Origin: Isoptericola halotolerans
GTDB lineage: Bacteria; Actinomycetota; Actinomycetes; Actinomycetales; Cellulomonadaceae
NCBI RefSeq assembly: GCF_003003075.1
Contig: NZ_PVTX01000009.1
Location: forward strand, 62,001 to 126,000
Direction: 5' to 3'
Length of the DNA stretch: 64,000 nt
Shown: positions 43,300-50,967 of the stretch, one piece after another
How the letters are laid out: the number at the start of each line of letters is the position of its first letter
Position numbering within the stretch: the stretch's first letter is position 1
Position numbers and translations under genes: made by a program
Notes under the pieces: model-generated
What the model saw: the letters and a program-made list of their open reading frames with translations, nothing else
The model's database searches: none
Told to the model about the DNA's origin: nothing

Positions 43300-45890
43300 T
43301 GCCCGGTGTCCAGCGTCGAACGACCGCGCCCTCCTCCCCGACCGAACCGCCCCTCGAGACGCGCTCTCAGCCGCACCAGTCCAGGCATCCCGCTCCACAG
43401 GCACGCGACTCGGGCCGCGGCGGCGACGGCGCTCCCCCGTCGGACGACCGCAGCCTCCATCGACTCTGGTTCGACACTCCGGCAGCAGATTGGATCGAAG
43501 CGCTTCCGGTCGGCAACGGGCACCGCGGCGCCCTCTGCGCCGGCCGTCCCGGGACCGAGCACCTGTGGCTCAACGACCTCACCGCCTGGTCCGGGCTGCC
43601 CGGCGCCGACCCGCTGTCCGGGGTCGCCGCCCGCGGACCGGCGCACCTCACCGCGGCGCGGGCGGCACTCGCCGGCGGTGACGTGCGCCGCGCCGAGGAC
43701 CTCCTGGCCCGGATGCAGAGCCCCTGGGTCCAGGCCTACCTGCCCCTCGCGGCGCTCGACGTCGCCGTCCGGGCCGCCGGTGCCGCACCTGACGACGCCC
43801 ACCGTGCCGCGCCGCTGCCGGTGCGGCGCGAGCTCGACCTGCGCACGGCCGTCGCCACCCACACCTGGACCTCGCCCACGACCGGCCGCGTCGTCCAGGA
43901 GACGTGGGCCGACGCGGCCGCCCCGGACGGCGGCCCGATCGTCCACACCGTGCACGCGGAGCATCCCGTGCGCCTCGAGGTCGCGCTCAGCAGCCTCCTG
44001 CGCCCGACCGACGACGCGACCCCGGCCGCGACCGCGACCGTGGCGCCGTCGTCGGGCACGCGCGGCACGCTGCACCGCACGTGGCACCTGCCCGTCGACG
44101 TGGCCCCTGGCCACGAGGACGTCCCCGAACCCGTGCGCTACGACACCGCGCACGGCCGGCGCGGCCACGTGACGGTCGCCGCCCTCGACGACCCCGACGC
44201 GCACGTCGCCGCCGGCACCCTGCGCACCTCCCCTCGTCGGCAGCACACACTCCTCATCGACACGAGCACGACGCCGAGCCCACCGAGCGCGCAGGTCGAC
44301 GGCCTGCGCGTGGACCGCTCGACCACCGACGACCTCCGCGAGCAGCACGTCCGGGCCCACGCCGCGCTCTACGACCGCTTCCACCTGGACCTGCCCAGTG
44401 CTTCCGGCGCCGACGCCCTGCCGACCGACGCCCGCATCGCGGCAGCCGTCGACCGCCCCGATCCGGGGCTCGCCGCGCTGGCCGTGCACCACGGCCGCTA
44501 CCTGCTGATGTCCTCCTCGCGTCCGGGTGGCCTGCCGGCTACCCTGCAGGGCGTCTGGAACACCGAGCTGCCGGGGCCCTGGTCGAGCGCCTACACCCTC
44601 AACATCAACCTCCAGATGGCCTACTGGCCGGCCGAGGTCACGGGCCTGCCCGAGTGCCACGAGCCGCTGCTGCGCTTCGTCGCCGGGCTCGCCGCCGGGC
44701 CGGGTGCCGCCGTCGCGCGCGACCTGTACGGCACGCGCGGCTGGGTCGCGCACCACAACTCCGACGCCTGGGGGCACGCCGCACCCGTCGGGGCCGGGCA
44801 CGGCGACGCGTCCTGGGCCATGTGGCCCTGGGGCGGGGTGTGGCTCGCCCAGCACCTGTGGGAGCACCACCAGTTCGCCCCCGACCTGACGTTCCTGCGC
44901 GACGCGGCGTGGCCCGTCCTCGCCGGCGCAGCCCGGTTCGTCCTCGACTGGGTGCAGACCGGCACCACCGAGGGCGCCGGGAGCGCCTGGACCTCGCCCT
45001 CGACCTCTCCGGAGAACCGGTTCGTGGCCGACGACGGCGCCCCGGCCGCCGTGACGACGTCGGCCACGATGGACGTGGCCCTCGTCCGAGGGCTCGCGGC
45101 GACCTGCCGCGCCGCGGCCACCGAGCTCGGGCTCGGAGGTTGCGCCGGCGAGGCGGAGACGTGGCTGCGCCGGCTCGAGGAGGTCGCCGCGGCGCTCCCC
45201 GACCCGCGGGTGGACGGCCGGGGCGCGCTCGCCGAGTGGGCTGCCGACCTGCCCGAGGCCGAGCCCGAGCACCGGCACCTGTCGCACCTCGTGGGCCTGT
45301 TCCCGCTCGGCACCCTGGACCCGGTGACGACGCCGGAGCTCGCCGCGGCGGCCACCCGCAGCATCGAGCGGCGGGGGCCCGAGTCCACCGGCTGGTCCCT
45401 CGCCTGGCGGCTGGCCCTGTGGGCCCGGCTGGGCGACGGTGCGCGCGCCCACGACCAGGTGCTCCTCGCGCTGCGGCCCGCCGGCGGCGAGGGGGCGGGT
45501 CACCGGGGCGGCATGTACCCCAACCTCTTCAGCGCGCACCCGCCGTACCAGCTGGACGGCAACTGCGGGCTCACCGCCGGTGTCGCCGAGATGCTGCTGC
45601 AGTCGCACCGCACCACCGACGGGCTGGTCCGCCTCGACCTGCTGCCCGCCCTGCCCGACGCGTGGCCCGACGGATCGGTGCGCGGCCTGCGCGCGCGGGG
45701 CGGCGTCGTCGTCGACCTGGCCTGGCGGGCCGGGCGCCTGACCGCCGCCGGGCTGCGCGCCTCGGCCGCGACGTCCGTCGTCGTGCACCGTCCGGGTGAA
45801 CTCGCCGAGGCCGCGCCGGTGCACCTGCCGGCGGGCGCTACCGTTTCCCTCACCGAGGGTGCCGACGTGCACCCCACCACGAGGAGCTGA
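43299..45890 (+). CDS. GH95 alpha-L-fucosidase (or alpha-L-galactosidase)
   Basis: GH95 inverting enzyme that removes alpha-1,2-linked L-fucose, as on the terminal galactose of fucosylated xyloglucan; some members prefer L-galactose. The 863-residue protein has about 55 N-terminal low-complexity residues, then [20 protein letters not shown], a GH95 opening. Catalytic-site residues are Asn435 and Asn437 in [14 protein letters not shown] and Asp753 in [11 protein letters not shown], matching the Asn/Asn/Asp set known from Bifidobacterium AfcA; SPENRF holds a candidate catalytic Glu. The N-terminus is not a signal peptide. It is followed 3 bp later by the LacI gene, so both form one transcript. 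Confidence 0.9.
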   Translation: MPGVQRRTTAPSSPTEPPLETRSQPHQSRHPAPQARDSGRGGDGAPPSDDRSLHRLWFDTPAADWIEALPVGNGHRGALCAGRPGTEHLWLNDLTAWSGLPGADPLSGVAARGPAHLTAARAALAGGDVRRAEDLLARMQSPWVQAYLPLAALDVAVRAAGAAPDDAHRAAPLPVRRELDLRTAVATHTWTSPTTGRVVQETWADAAAPDGGPIVHTVHAEHPVRLEVALSSLLRPTDDATPAATATVAPSSGTRGTLHRTWHLPVDVAPGHEDVPEPVRYDTAHGRRGHVTVAALDDPDAHVAAGTLRTSPRRQHTLLIDTSTTPSPPSAQVDGLRVDRSTTDDLREQHVRAHAALYDRFHLDLPSASGADALPTDARIAAAVDRPDPGLAALAVHHGRYLLMSSSRPGGLPATLQGVWNTELPGPWSSAYTLNINLQMAYWPAEVTGLPECHEPLLRFVAGLAAGPGAAVARDLYGTRGWVAHHNSDAWGHAAPVGAGHGDASWAMWPWGGVWLAQHLWEHHQFAPDLTFLRDAAWPVLAGAARFVLDWVQTGTTEGAGSAWTSPSTSPENRFVADDGAPAAVTTSATMDVALVRGLAATCRAAATELGLGGCAGEAETWLRRLEEVAAALPDPRVDGRGALAEWAADLPEAEPEHRHLSHLVGLFPLGTLDPVTTPELAAAATRSIERRGPESTGWSLAWRLALWARLGDGARAHDQVLLALRPAGGEGAGHRGGMYPNLFSAHPPYQLDGNCGLTAGVAEMLLQSHRTTDGLVRLDLLPALPDAWPDGSVRGLRARGGVVVDLAWRAGRLTAAGLRASAATSVVVHRPGELAEAAPVHLPAGATVSLTEGADVHPTTRS

Positions 45891-45893
45891 GGA

Positions 45894-46916
45894 ATGGCCA
45901 CGATCGAGGACGTCGCCCGGGCCGCCGGGGTCTCGGCGTCGACCGTGTCGTACGTGCTGTCCGGCAAGCGGTCCATCTCCCCGCCCACGCGCCGACGCGT
46001 CGAGCAGGCCATCGCCGAGCTCGGCTACCGGCCGCACATGGGCGCCCGGGCCCTCGCCTCGAACCGGACCCACGTGATCGGGCTCATGGCACCCCTGCGC
46101 TCCGGGGTCGACGTCTCGGTGATCATGCAGTTCGTCACCGGTGTCGTCACCCGGGCGCGCGGGTTCGAGCACGACGTGCTGCTGCTCACCCAGGACGACG
46201 TCGGAGGGCTCGAACGCGTCGCCGCAGGATCCATGGTGGACGCCGTCGTCGTGATGGACGTCGAGGCGGACGACCCGCGCATCCCCGTGCTCGGCTCCCT
46301 GCGTCAGCCGACGGTGCTGATCGGTCTGCCCCGCGACGCGGGCGGCCTGAGCTGCGTCGACCTGGACTTCGAGGCCGTGGGGGCGCTGGGAGCCCGGCAC
46401 CTGGCGGACACGGGGCATCACGACGTCGCCCTCCTCGGATCGCCGCCCGAGGTCATGGACCGCCACACCTCGTACGCCGACCGGGTGGTGCGCGGGTTCA
46501 CCGCCACGGCCTCCGCCCGCGGTCTCGCGGCCACCGTCGAGCCGTGCGGGTCCAGCCCGGCCGGCGCCCAGCAGGCCGTCGACGCCGTCCTCGACCGGGC
46601 GCCGGGCACCACGGGCCTGGTCGTGCACAACGAGCGGGCGCTGCCGCACGTGCTGGCCCACCTGCGCGAGCGCGGACGCGTCGTCGGACACGACACCTCG
46701 GTGGTGGCGGTCTGCCCGGCCGACGTCGCACTCTCGCAGGCGCTGCCCATGACGAGCATCGACATCCCGGCCGAGCTCATCGGGTCCGTCGCCGTCGAGA
46801 TGGTCATGGCGCGGCTCGAGGGCGAGCAGCCGGCAGAGACCCGGCTGCTCGCCCCCGTCCTCACCGAACGGGCCAGCGGGACCCCCGGCCCCGCGGCGCT
46901 GCCCGTCACCCCTTGA
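45894..46916 (+). CDS. LacI-family regulator of the xyloglucan-type locus
   Basis: A 340-residue repressor. The helix-turn-helix (TIEDVARAAGVSASTVSYVL) and hinge (YRPHMGARALAS) occupy residues 1-58, followed by a periplasmic-binding-protein-like effector domain (VIGLMAPLRSGVDVSVIMQF). It is 3 bp behind GH95 and shares its promoter, so it should be autoregulated through the 43267 operator. Three copies of GTCGAANCGNTTCGAC at the three promoter regions of the cluster are the likely binding sites. Its 3' end overlaps the convergent permease gene by 11 bp. The effector is probably a sugar released by these glycosidases. Confidence 0.93.
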   Translation: MATIEDVARAAGVSASTVSYVLSGKRSISPPTRRRVEQAIAELGYRPHMGARALASNRTHVIGLMAPLRSGVDVSVIMQFVTGVVTRARGFEHDVLLLTQDDVGGLERVAAGSMVDAVVVMDVEADDPRIPVLGSLRQPTVLIGLPRDAGGLSCVDLDFEAVGALGARHLADTGHHDVALLGSPPEVMDRHTSYADRVVRGFTATASARGLAATVEPCGSSPAGAQQAVDAVLDRAPGTTGLVVHNERALPHVLAHLRERGRVVGHDTSVVAVCPADVALSQALPMTSIDIPAELIGSVAVEMVMARLEGEQPAETRLLAPVLTERASGTPGPAALPVTP

Positions 46917-47907
46917 TGGCCCCGAAGATGACGCCCTTGGTGAAGTGGCGCTGCACGAACGGGTAGACCAGCAGGATCGGCACGACCGCCAGCACGAGCA
47001 CGGCCATCTTGACCGGCAGGCCCGTCACGGCCCCCGTCGCGACGTCGATCTGCCCGGCCCCCGACCCGGGCAGCGTCGCCCCCTGCAGCACGTACGAACG
47101 GAGCACGAGCTGCAGGGGCCACTTGGCGTTGTCGTTGATGTAGAGCATCGCGTTGAAGAACGCGTTCCAGTACCCCACCCCGTAGAACAGGGCCACGACG
47201 GCGATCGCCGCCTTGGACATCGGTGTGACGATCTGGAACAGCACCCGCCAGTCCCCCGCGCCGTCGATCCGGGCGGCGTCGGTGATGGCCGGGTCGATCC
47301 CCATGAAGAACGACCGCAGGATCAGCACGTTGAAGGCGGAGACCGCCGTCGGCAGGATCAGCGCCCAGTACGAGTCGATGAGCCCCAGCGCCGAGACCAG
47401 CAGGTAGGTCGGGATCATCCCGGCGCCGAAGAACATGGTGATCAGCAGGACGAACAGCAGCGGCCGGTGGCCGAACGACCCGGGCCGGGAGAGCCCGAAC
47501 GCCGCCAGCACGGACACCACCGTCGACAGCAGGGTGCCGACCGCGGTGATACCGATCGACACCAGCGCCGCCCGGGTGACGATGCCGCCCGAGAGGATCT
47601 GCTCGTAGGCCGCCAGGGACAGCTCGCCGGGGACGGTGACCAGGCCGCCGGAGCGCGTCACGTCCGCCTGCGTCGAGACGCTGGTCAGCATGATCGTGTA
47701 GAGCGGGAAGGCGACGGCCAGCACGATGAAGGCCAGCAGGACCACCTTGCCGGTGAACCCCAGCGGTCCCGGAGCCTCCTCCCAGACGGGCCGGTGCTGG
47801 GACCGGCGACGGCGCCGAGCCGTCGCCGGGCGTGCGGTCGGCCCGCCGGTCGCCGCGTCGGGCTCCCCGTCCGTGGACGGAGCAGGTCGGTGTGTCGTGG
47901 AAGTCAT
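46906..47907 (-). CDS. CUT1 sugar ABC transporter permease, LplC/YtcP-like
   Basis: Membrane subunit of the importer, 333 residues, with about 45 basic cytoplasmic residues before the first helix (VVLLAFIVLAVAFPLYTIML). SVSTQADVTRSGGLVTVPGE is characteristic of the LplC/YtcP branch. The ATPase-docking EAA-type loop is AITDAARIDGAGDWRVLFQI, and the C-terminus is YPFVQRHFTKGVIFGAIKG. ATG at 47907 overlaps the stop of the partner permease (ATGA). It is the last gene of the three-gene transporter operon and converges on the LacI gene with an 11-bp overlap. Confidence 0.92.
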   Translation of the reverse strand: MTSTTHRPAPSTDGEPDAATGGPTARPATARRRRRSQHRPVWEEAPGPLGFTGKVVLLAFIVLAVAFPLYTIMLTSVSTQADVTRSGGLVTVPGELSLAAYEQILSGGIVTRAALVSIGITAVGTLLSTVVSVLAAFGLSRPGSFGHRPLLFVLLITMFFGAGMIPTYLLVSALGLIDSYWALILPTAVSAFNVLILRSFFMGIDPAITDAARIDGAGDWRVLFQIVTPMSKAAIAVVALFYGVGYWNAFFNAMLYINDNAKWPLQLVLRSYVLQGATLPGSGAGQIDVATGAVTGLPVKMAVLVLAVVPILLVYPFVQRHFTKGVIFGAIKG

Positions 47908-49001
47908 GCGCGCTTGTACACCCCCGCCTCGCCGAACAGATGGGCGAGCTTGTTGGCGCCGAGGACGAGCACGAGCGAGACGACACCCTTGAGGAGCCCG
48001 GCCGCCGCGGCGAAGGACCAGTCGCCGTTGATGACGCCCTGGTAGTAGACGAACGTGTCGAGGACCTCGGAGGCGTCCACGCCGACCGCCCCTCGTTGCA
48101 GGATGAGCTGCTCGAAGCCGACCGTCAGGGCGTCGCCGAGCCGCAGGATGAGCAGCAGGATGATGACCGGTCGCAGCGCGGGCAGCGTGACGTGCCAGAT
48201 GCGACGCCACCGGTTCGCACCGTCCACCACGGCCGCCTCGTAGAGCGCCGGGTCGACGGTGGACAGGGCCGCCAGGAAGATGATCATCCCCCAGCCGGCG
48301 TCCTTCCAGACGCTCTGCATGGTGATGAGCACCAGGAACGTGTCCGGGTCGGTCATGAGGTCGAACCCGTCGTACCCCAGGTCTGCCAGCCGCTGGGCCA
48401 CGAACCCCGCCCCGCCGAACAGCTGCTGGAAGACGGTGACCACGATGACCCACGAGAAGAAGTGGGGCAGGTAGACGATCGACTGGATCGTGGTGCGTAC
48501 CCTGGGCGTCATCACGCTGTTGAGCAGCAGCGCCATGACGATGGGCACCGGGAAGAAGAACACGAGCTGGAACGCCGTGATGAGCAGGGTGTTGCCCACG
48601 GCGTGCCAGAACGCGTCGTTGACGAACAGGCGCTGGAAGTTGTACCACCCGACCCACTGGCTGTCCGCGATCCCGAGGAACGGTGAGTAGTCCTGCCACG
48701 CCACGACGTTGCCCGCGATGGGGATGTAGGCGAAGACGGCCAGCAGCAGAACGGCCGGCATCGTCATGAGGATCAGCGACCGGTCGCGGGCGAGCCGTGC
48801 CCGCCACGAGACCTTCCGGCGGGGCTGGACCGCGCCGGCTCGTCCGGATCCCTCGTCGACGACGACGGCGTCGCCTGCGGTCGCGAGCGCGGGGGCGGCG
48901 GTGCCGGCCGCGGCGCTCGCGGCGGTCGGTGCGACCGTCGCGAGCGCCGGGTCGTCCGCGTCCCCCCGTCCGCGGACGTCCTGGGAGGAGCCGTGCGTCA
49001 C
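47904..49001 (-). CDS. CUT1 sugar ABC transporter permease, LplB-like
   Basis: First permease of the second importer, 365 residues. It has an unusual Ala-rich cytoplasmic N-terminus of about 75 residues before the first helix (MTMPAVLLLAVFAYIPIAGN). SIVYLPHFFSWVIVVTVFQQ and ALYEAAVVDGANRWRRIWHV (EAA loop) are typical of the LplB group. GTG at 49001 overlaps the binding-protein stop (GTGA), so unlike the first locus there is no gap or hairpin here. No ATPase gene is nearby. Confidence 0.92.
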   Translation of the reverse strand: MTHGSSQDVRGRGDADDPALATVAPTAASAAAGTAAPALATAGDAVVVDEGSGRAGAVQPRRKVSWRARLARDRSLILMTMPAVLLLAVFAYIPIAGNVVAWQDYSPFLGIADSQWVGWYNFQRLFVNDAFWHAVGNTLLITAFQLVFFFPVPIVMALLLNSVMTPRVRTTIQSIVYLPHFFSWVIVVTVFQQLFGGAGFVAQRLADLGYDGFDLMTDPDTFLVLITMQSVWKDAGWGMIIFLAALSTVDPALYEAAVVDGANRWRRIWHVTLPALRPVIILLLILRLGDALTVGFEQLILQRGAVGVDASEVLDTFVYYQGVINGDWSFAAAAGLLKGVVSLVLVLGANKLAHLFGEAGVYKRA

Positions 49002-50665
49002 TGCGCGTCCAGGATGTCCTGGTAGAACTGCCGCAGCTCGTCGCCACCGGAGGTGCGCCACGTCTCGACGGCCTCGTCCATGTCCGCCATGGACTTGCGG
49101 CCGCGGGCGATGTCCTTCTCGAGGTCCGGGAACGGCGCGTCCAGGGCGGCGAACCGGCTCGGCTCGCTGATCTGCATGCCGTAGAACAGCGGGTCGGCGA
49201 GGTACTGGGCCGCGTCGGCCATCCACGTGCAGTAGTCCTCGACGAACCCGGGGTACTGCACCTTGGTGTTCACCACGGGCGGGTCCACGAGGAACGTGTA
49301 GGTGGGCTGGAGCTCGGTCGCGGCGAGATCGGTCGGCACCGGCAGCCCGTCGCCGTCGGTCTCGTAGTGCACGCCCTCGACGCCGAAGTTGACGAGGTGG
49401 TACTCCTCGGTGCCGAACGGGGCCGCGAGGAAGTCCGCGACCGCGAGCAGCTCCTCGATCCTGGCCGGGTCCTCGTTCTTCTTGAGGAAGGAGAAGATGT
49501 TGGCCGGGGAGCCCTTGTAGAGCACCGGGGTACCGCCGTCGGCCGCGATGGGAGCGAACGCCTGCTGGTCGTAGCCGGGGTTCGACTGGAGCTGACGCGA
49601 GAGCGCCTCGTGCCAGCCGCCCACGCCGTCGGTCGCGATGAGCGACTCGCCGGACTCGAACCGCTGCTTGGACTCCTCGGTCTTGTCCGCGACGGCGTCG
49701 GGGTGGACGGCGCCGGAGGCGTAGAGCTCGACCTGCCACTCGAGCGCGGCGCGGTACTGCTCGGTCTCGATGCGGTGGACCAGGTTGCCGGCGTCGTCCT
49801 GCGTCCACTTCTCGGGCACGGCGAACATCATCGTCGCGGCGGTCCAGAGGTCCTCGCAGCCCCAGCGCTGGTCCCCGGGGCTGGTGAGCTCCTTCGCCAG
49901 GTCGGCCAGTCCCTGGGCGTCCGTGGGCTGCTCGGTGATGCCGAGGCCCTCCAGGACGTCCCTGCGGTAGAAGATCGCGTTGTTGATGACCTCGCCGGGG
50001 AACGGCAGGGCGTACAGCTTGTCGTTGAAGACGCAGAACTTCCACACGTCCGTCGGGATGTTGGCGAGGTTCTTGTACTTCTCGACGTTGGCCCCGGAGA
50101 GGTAGGGGGTCAGGTCCTCGAAGAGTCCTTCGACGGCCTCGGTGAACCGCGGCGGCACGTTCCAGGTGGGGATGCTGACCCAGTCCGGGACGTCGTCGGC
50201 GGAGGCCAGGACGGCGGCGAGCTTGTCGCCGTAGGTGTTGCCGTCGGAGATCTGGAACCGGAGCGTCGAGCCGAGCGCACCGTTGACCGCGTCGTAGTAC
50301 TGGTTGCCCTCCGTGGGCGGGATGGTGCCCCACAGCGGCGTCATCGCCGTGAACGTGCCGCCGGAGCCCGGCGGCGCGGAGAACGCCTTGACCAGGTCGC
50401 CGGGGATGGAGGAGTAGCCGGCCGTGGAGCCGTTGACGCTCGGGAAGTCAGGGGCGATGTACTCGATCGGCAGGTAGTTCGGCAGCACGCCGGCGCTCAC
50501 CGAGCCGCCGCCGCCGGCCGAGCCGACCGCACCGCCACCGTTGCCGCAGGCGGCGAGCAGCGTCGGCGCGCCGATCGCCGCGGCACCGAGTCCCATCAGG
50601 CCGAGGAACCCTCTGCGGCCGACCCGGTACCGGGTCGGCGGGATTCCGGGAGACTTCGTCGTCAT
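48998..50665 (-). CDS. sugar-binding Tat lipoprotein (LipO-like)
   Basis: Substrate-binding protein of the second importer, 555 residues, the large type paired with LplB/LplC permeases. It begins with a twin-arginine signal (VGRRGFLGLMGLGAAA) that ends in lipobox LAAC (Cys at about residue 40), so it is probably exported folded by Tat and lipidated. A Gly-rich linker follows, then the binding fold (VLPNYLPIEYIAPDFPSVNG). Substrate is inferred from context: xyloglucan-type oligosaccharides. ATG at 50665 has AAGGAG 8 bp upstream. A -35/-10 promoter and a perfect 16-bp LacI operator lie upstream. Confidence 0.92.
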   Translation of the reverse strand: MTTKSPGIPPTRYRVGRRGFLGLMGLGAAAIGAPTLLAACGNGGGAVGSAGGGGSVSAGVLPNYLPIEYIAPDFPSVNGSTAGYSSIPGDLVKAFSAPPGSGGTFTAMTPLWGTIPPTEGNQYYDAVNGALGSTLRFQISDGNTYGDKLAAVLASADDVPDWVSIPTWNVPPRFTEAVEGLFEDLTPYLSGANVEKYKNLANIPTDVWKFCVFNDKLYALPFPGEVINNAIFYRRDVLEGLGITEQPTDAQGLADLAKELTSPGDQRWGCEDLWTAATMMFAVPEKWTQDDAGNLVHRIETEQYRAALEWQVELYASGAVHPDAVADKTEESKQRFESGESLIATDGVGGWHEALSRQLQSNPGYDQQAFAPIAADGGTPVLYKGSPANIFSFLKKNEDPARIEELLAVADFLAAPFGTEEYHLVNFGVEGVHYETDGDGLPVPTDLAATELQPTYTFLVDPPVVNTKVQYPGFVEDYCTWMADAAQYLADPLFYGMQISEPSRFAALDAPFPDLEKDIARGRKSMADMDEAVETWRTSGGDELRQFYQDILDAQ

Positions 50666-50733
50666 GCGGACACTCCTTCGTGGACACCACGGCACCCGGT
50701 GGCGCCGTGCAGACAACTGCTCCGCGATTCTCC

Positions 50734-50749
50734 GTCGAAGCGCTTCGAC
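50734..50749. promoter_or_regulatory. LacI operator 2, perfect palindrome
   Basis: GTCGAAGCGCTTCGAC is a perfect 16-bp palindrome. It overlaps the predicted transcription start (about 50748) of the binding-protein promoter, where a bound LacI protein would block initiation. Confidence 0.85.
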
Positions 50750-50754
50750 TAGGA

Positions 50755-50783
50755 AGGGTAGCCATCTCGAGCGCCCCTGACAA
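50755..50783 (-). promoter_or_regulatory. promoter of the xyloglucan-type transporter operon
   Basis: On the minus strand TTGTCA (50778-50783) and TACCCT (50755-50760) are spaced exactly 17 bp apart. The predicted start near 50748 gives a leader of about 83 nt with AAGGAG before the ATG at 50665. Confidence 0.7.
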
Positions 50784-50927
50784 CACCTCGACGCACATCG
50801 ACGCCCGGGCCCTGTGCGGCCCGGACGTTCGTGGGGTGGGCTCACCGACACGTGGTTCGCGCCGCGGCGCACGCCCGCGTCGCCCATGCCGTAGGGTCTG
50901 CCCACGCACCCTTCACCGGCCCGTGCA

Positions 50928-50943
50928 GTCGAACCGTTTCGAC
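50928..50943. promoter_or_regulatory. LacI operator 3, upstream of GH3
   Basis: GTCGAACCGTTTCGAC fits GTCGAANCGNTTCGAC fully. It ends 24 bp before the GH3 start. The GH3 promoter is unclear; TAGGGT at 50892-50897 may be a -10, which would put the operator about 25 bp into the transcript. Confidence 0.8.
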
Positions 50944-50967
50944 CTTGATGGAAAGGATCACGCCGTC

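Larger units (their letters stand above)
50666..50967. other. 302-bp divergent control region, binding protein / GH3
   Basis: This holds the minus-strand promoter for the transporter operon (50755-50783), the perfect operator at 50734-50749, and a second operator at 50928-50943 for the GH3 gene. No small gene is supported. Confidence 0.7.
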
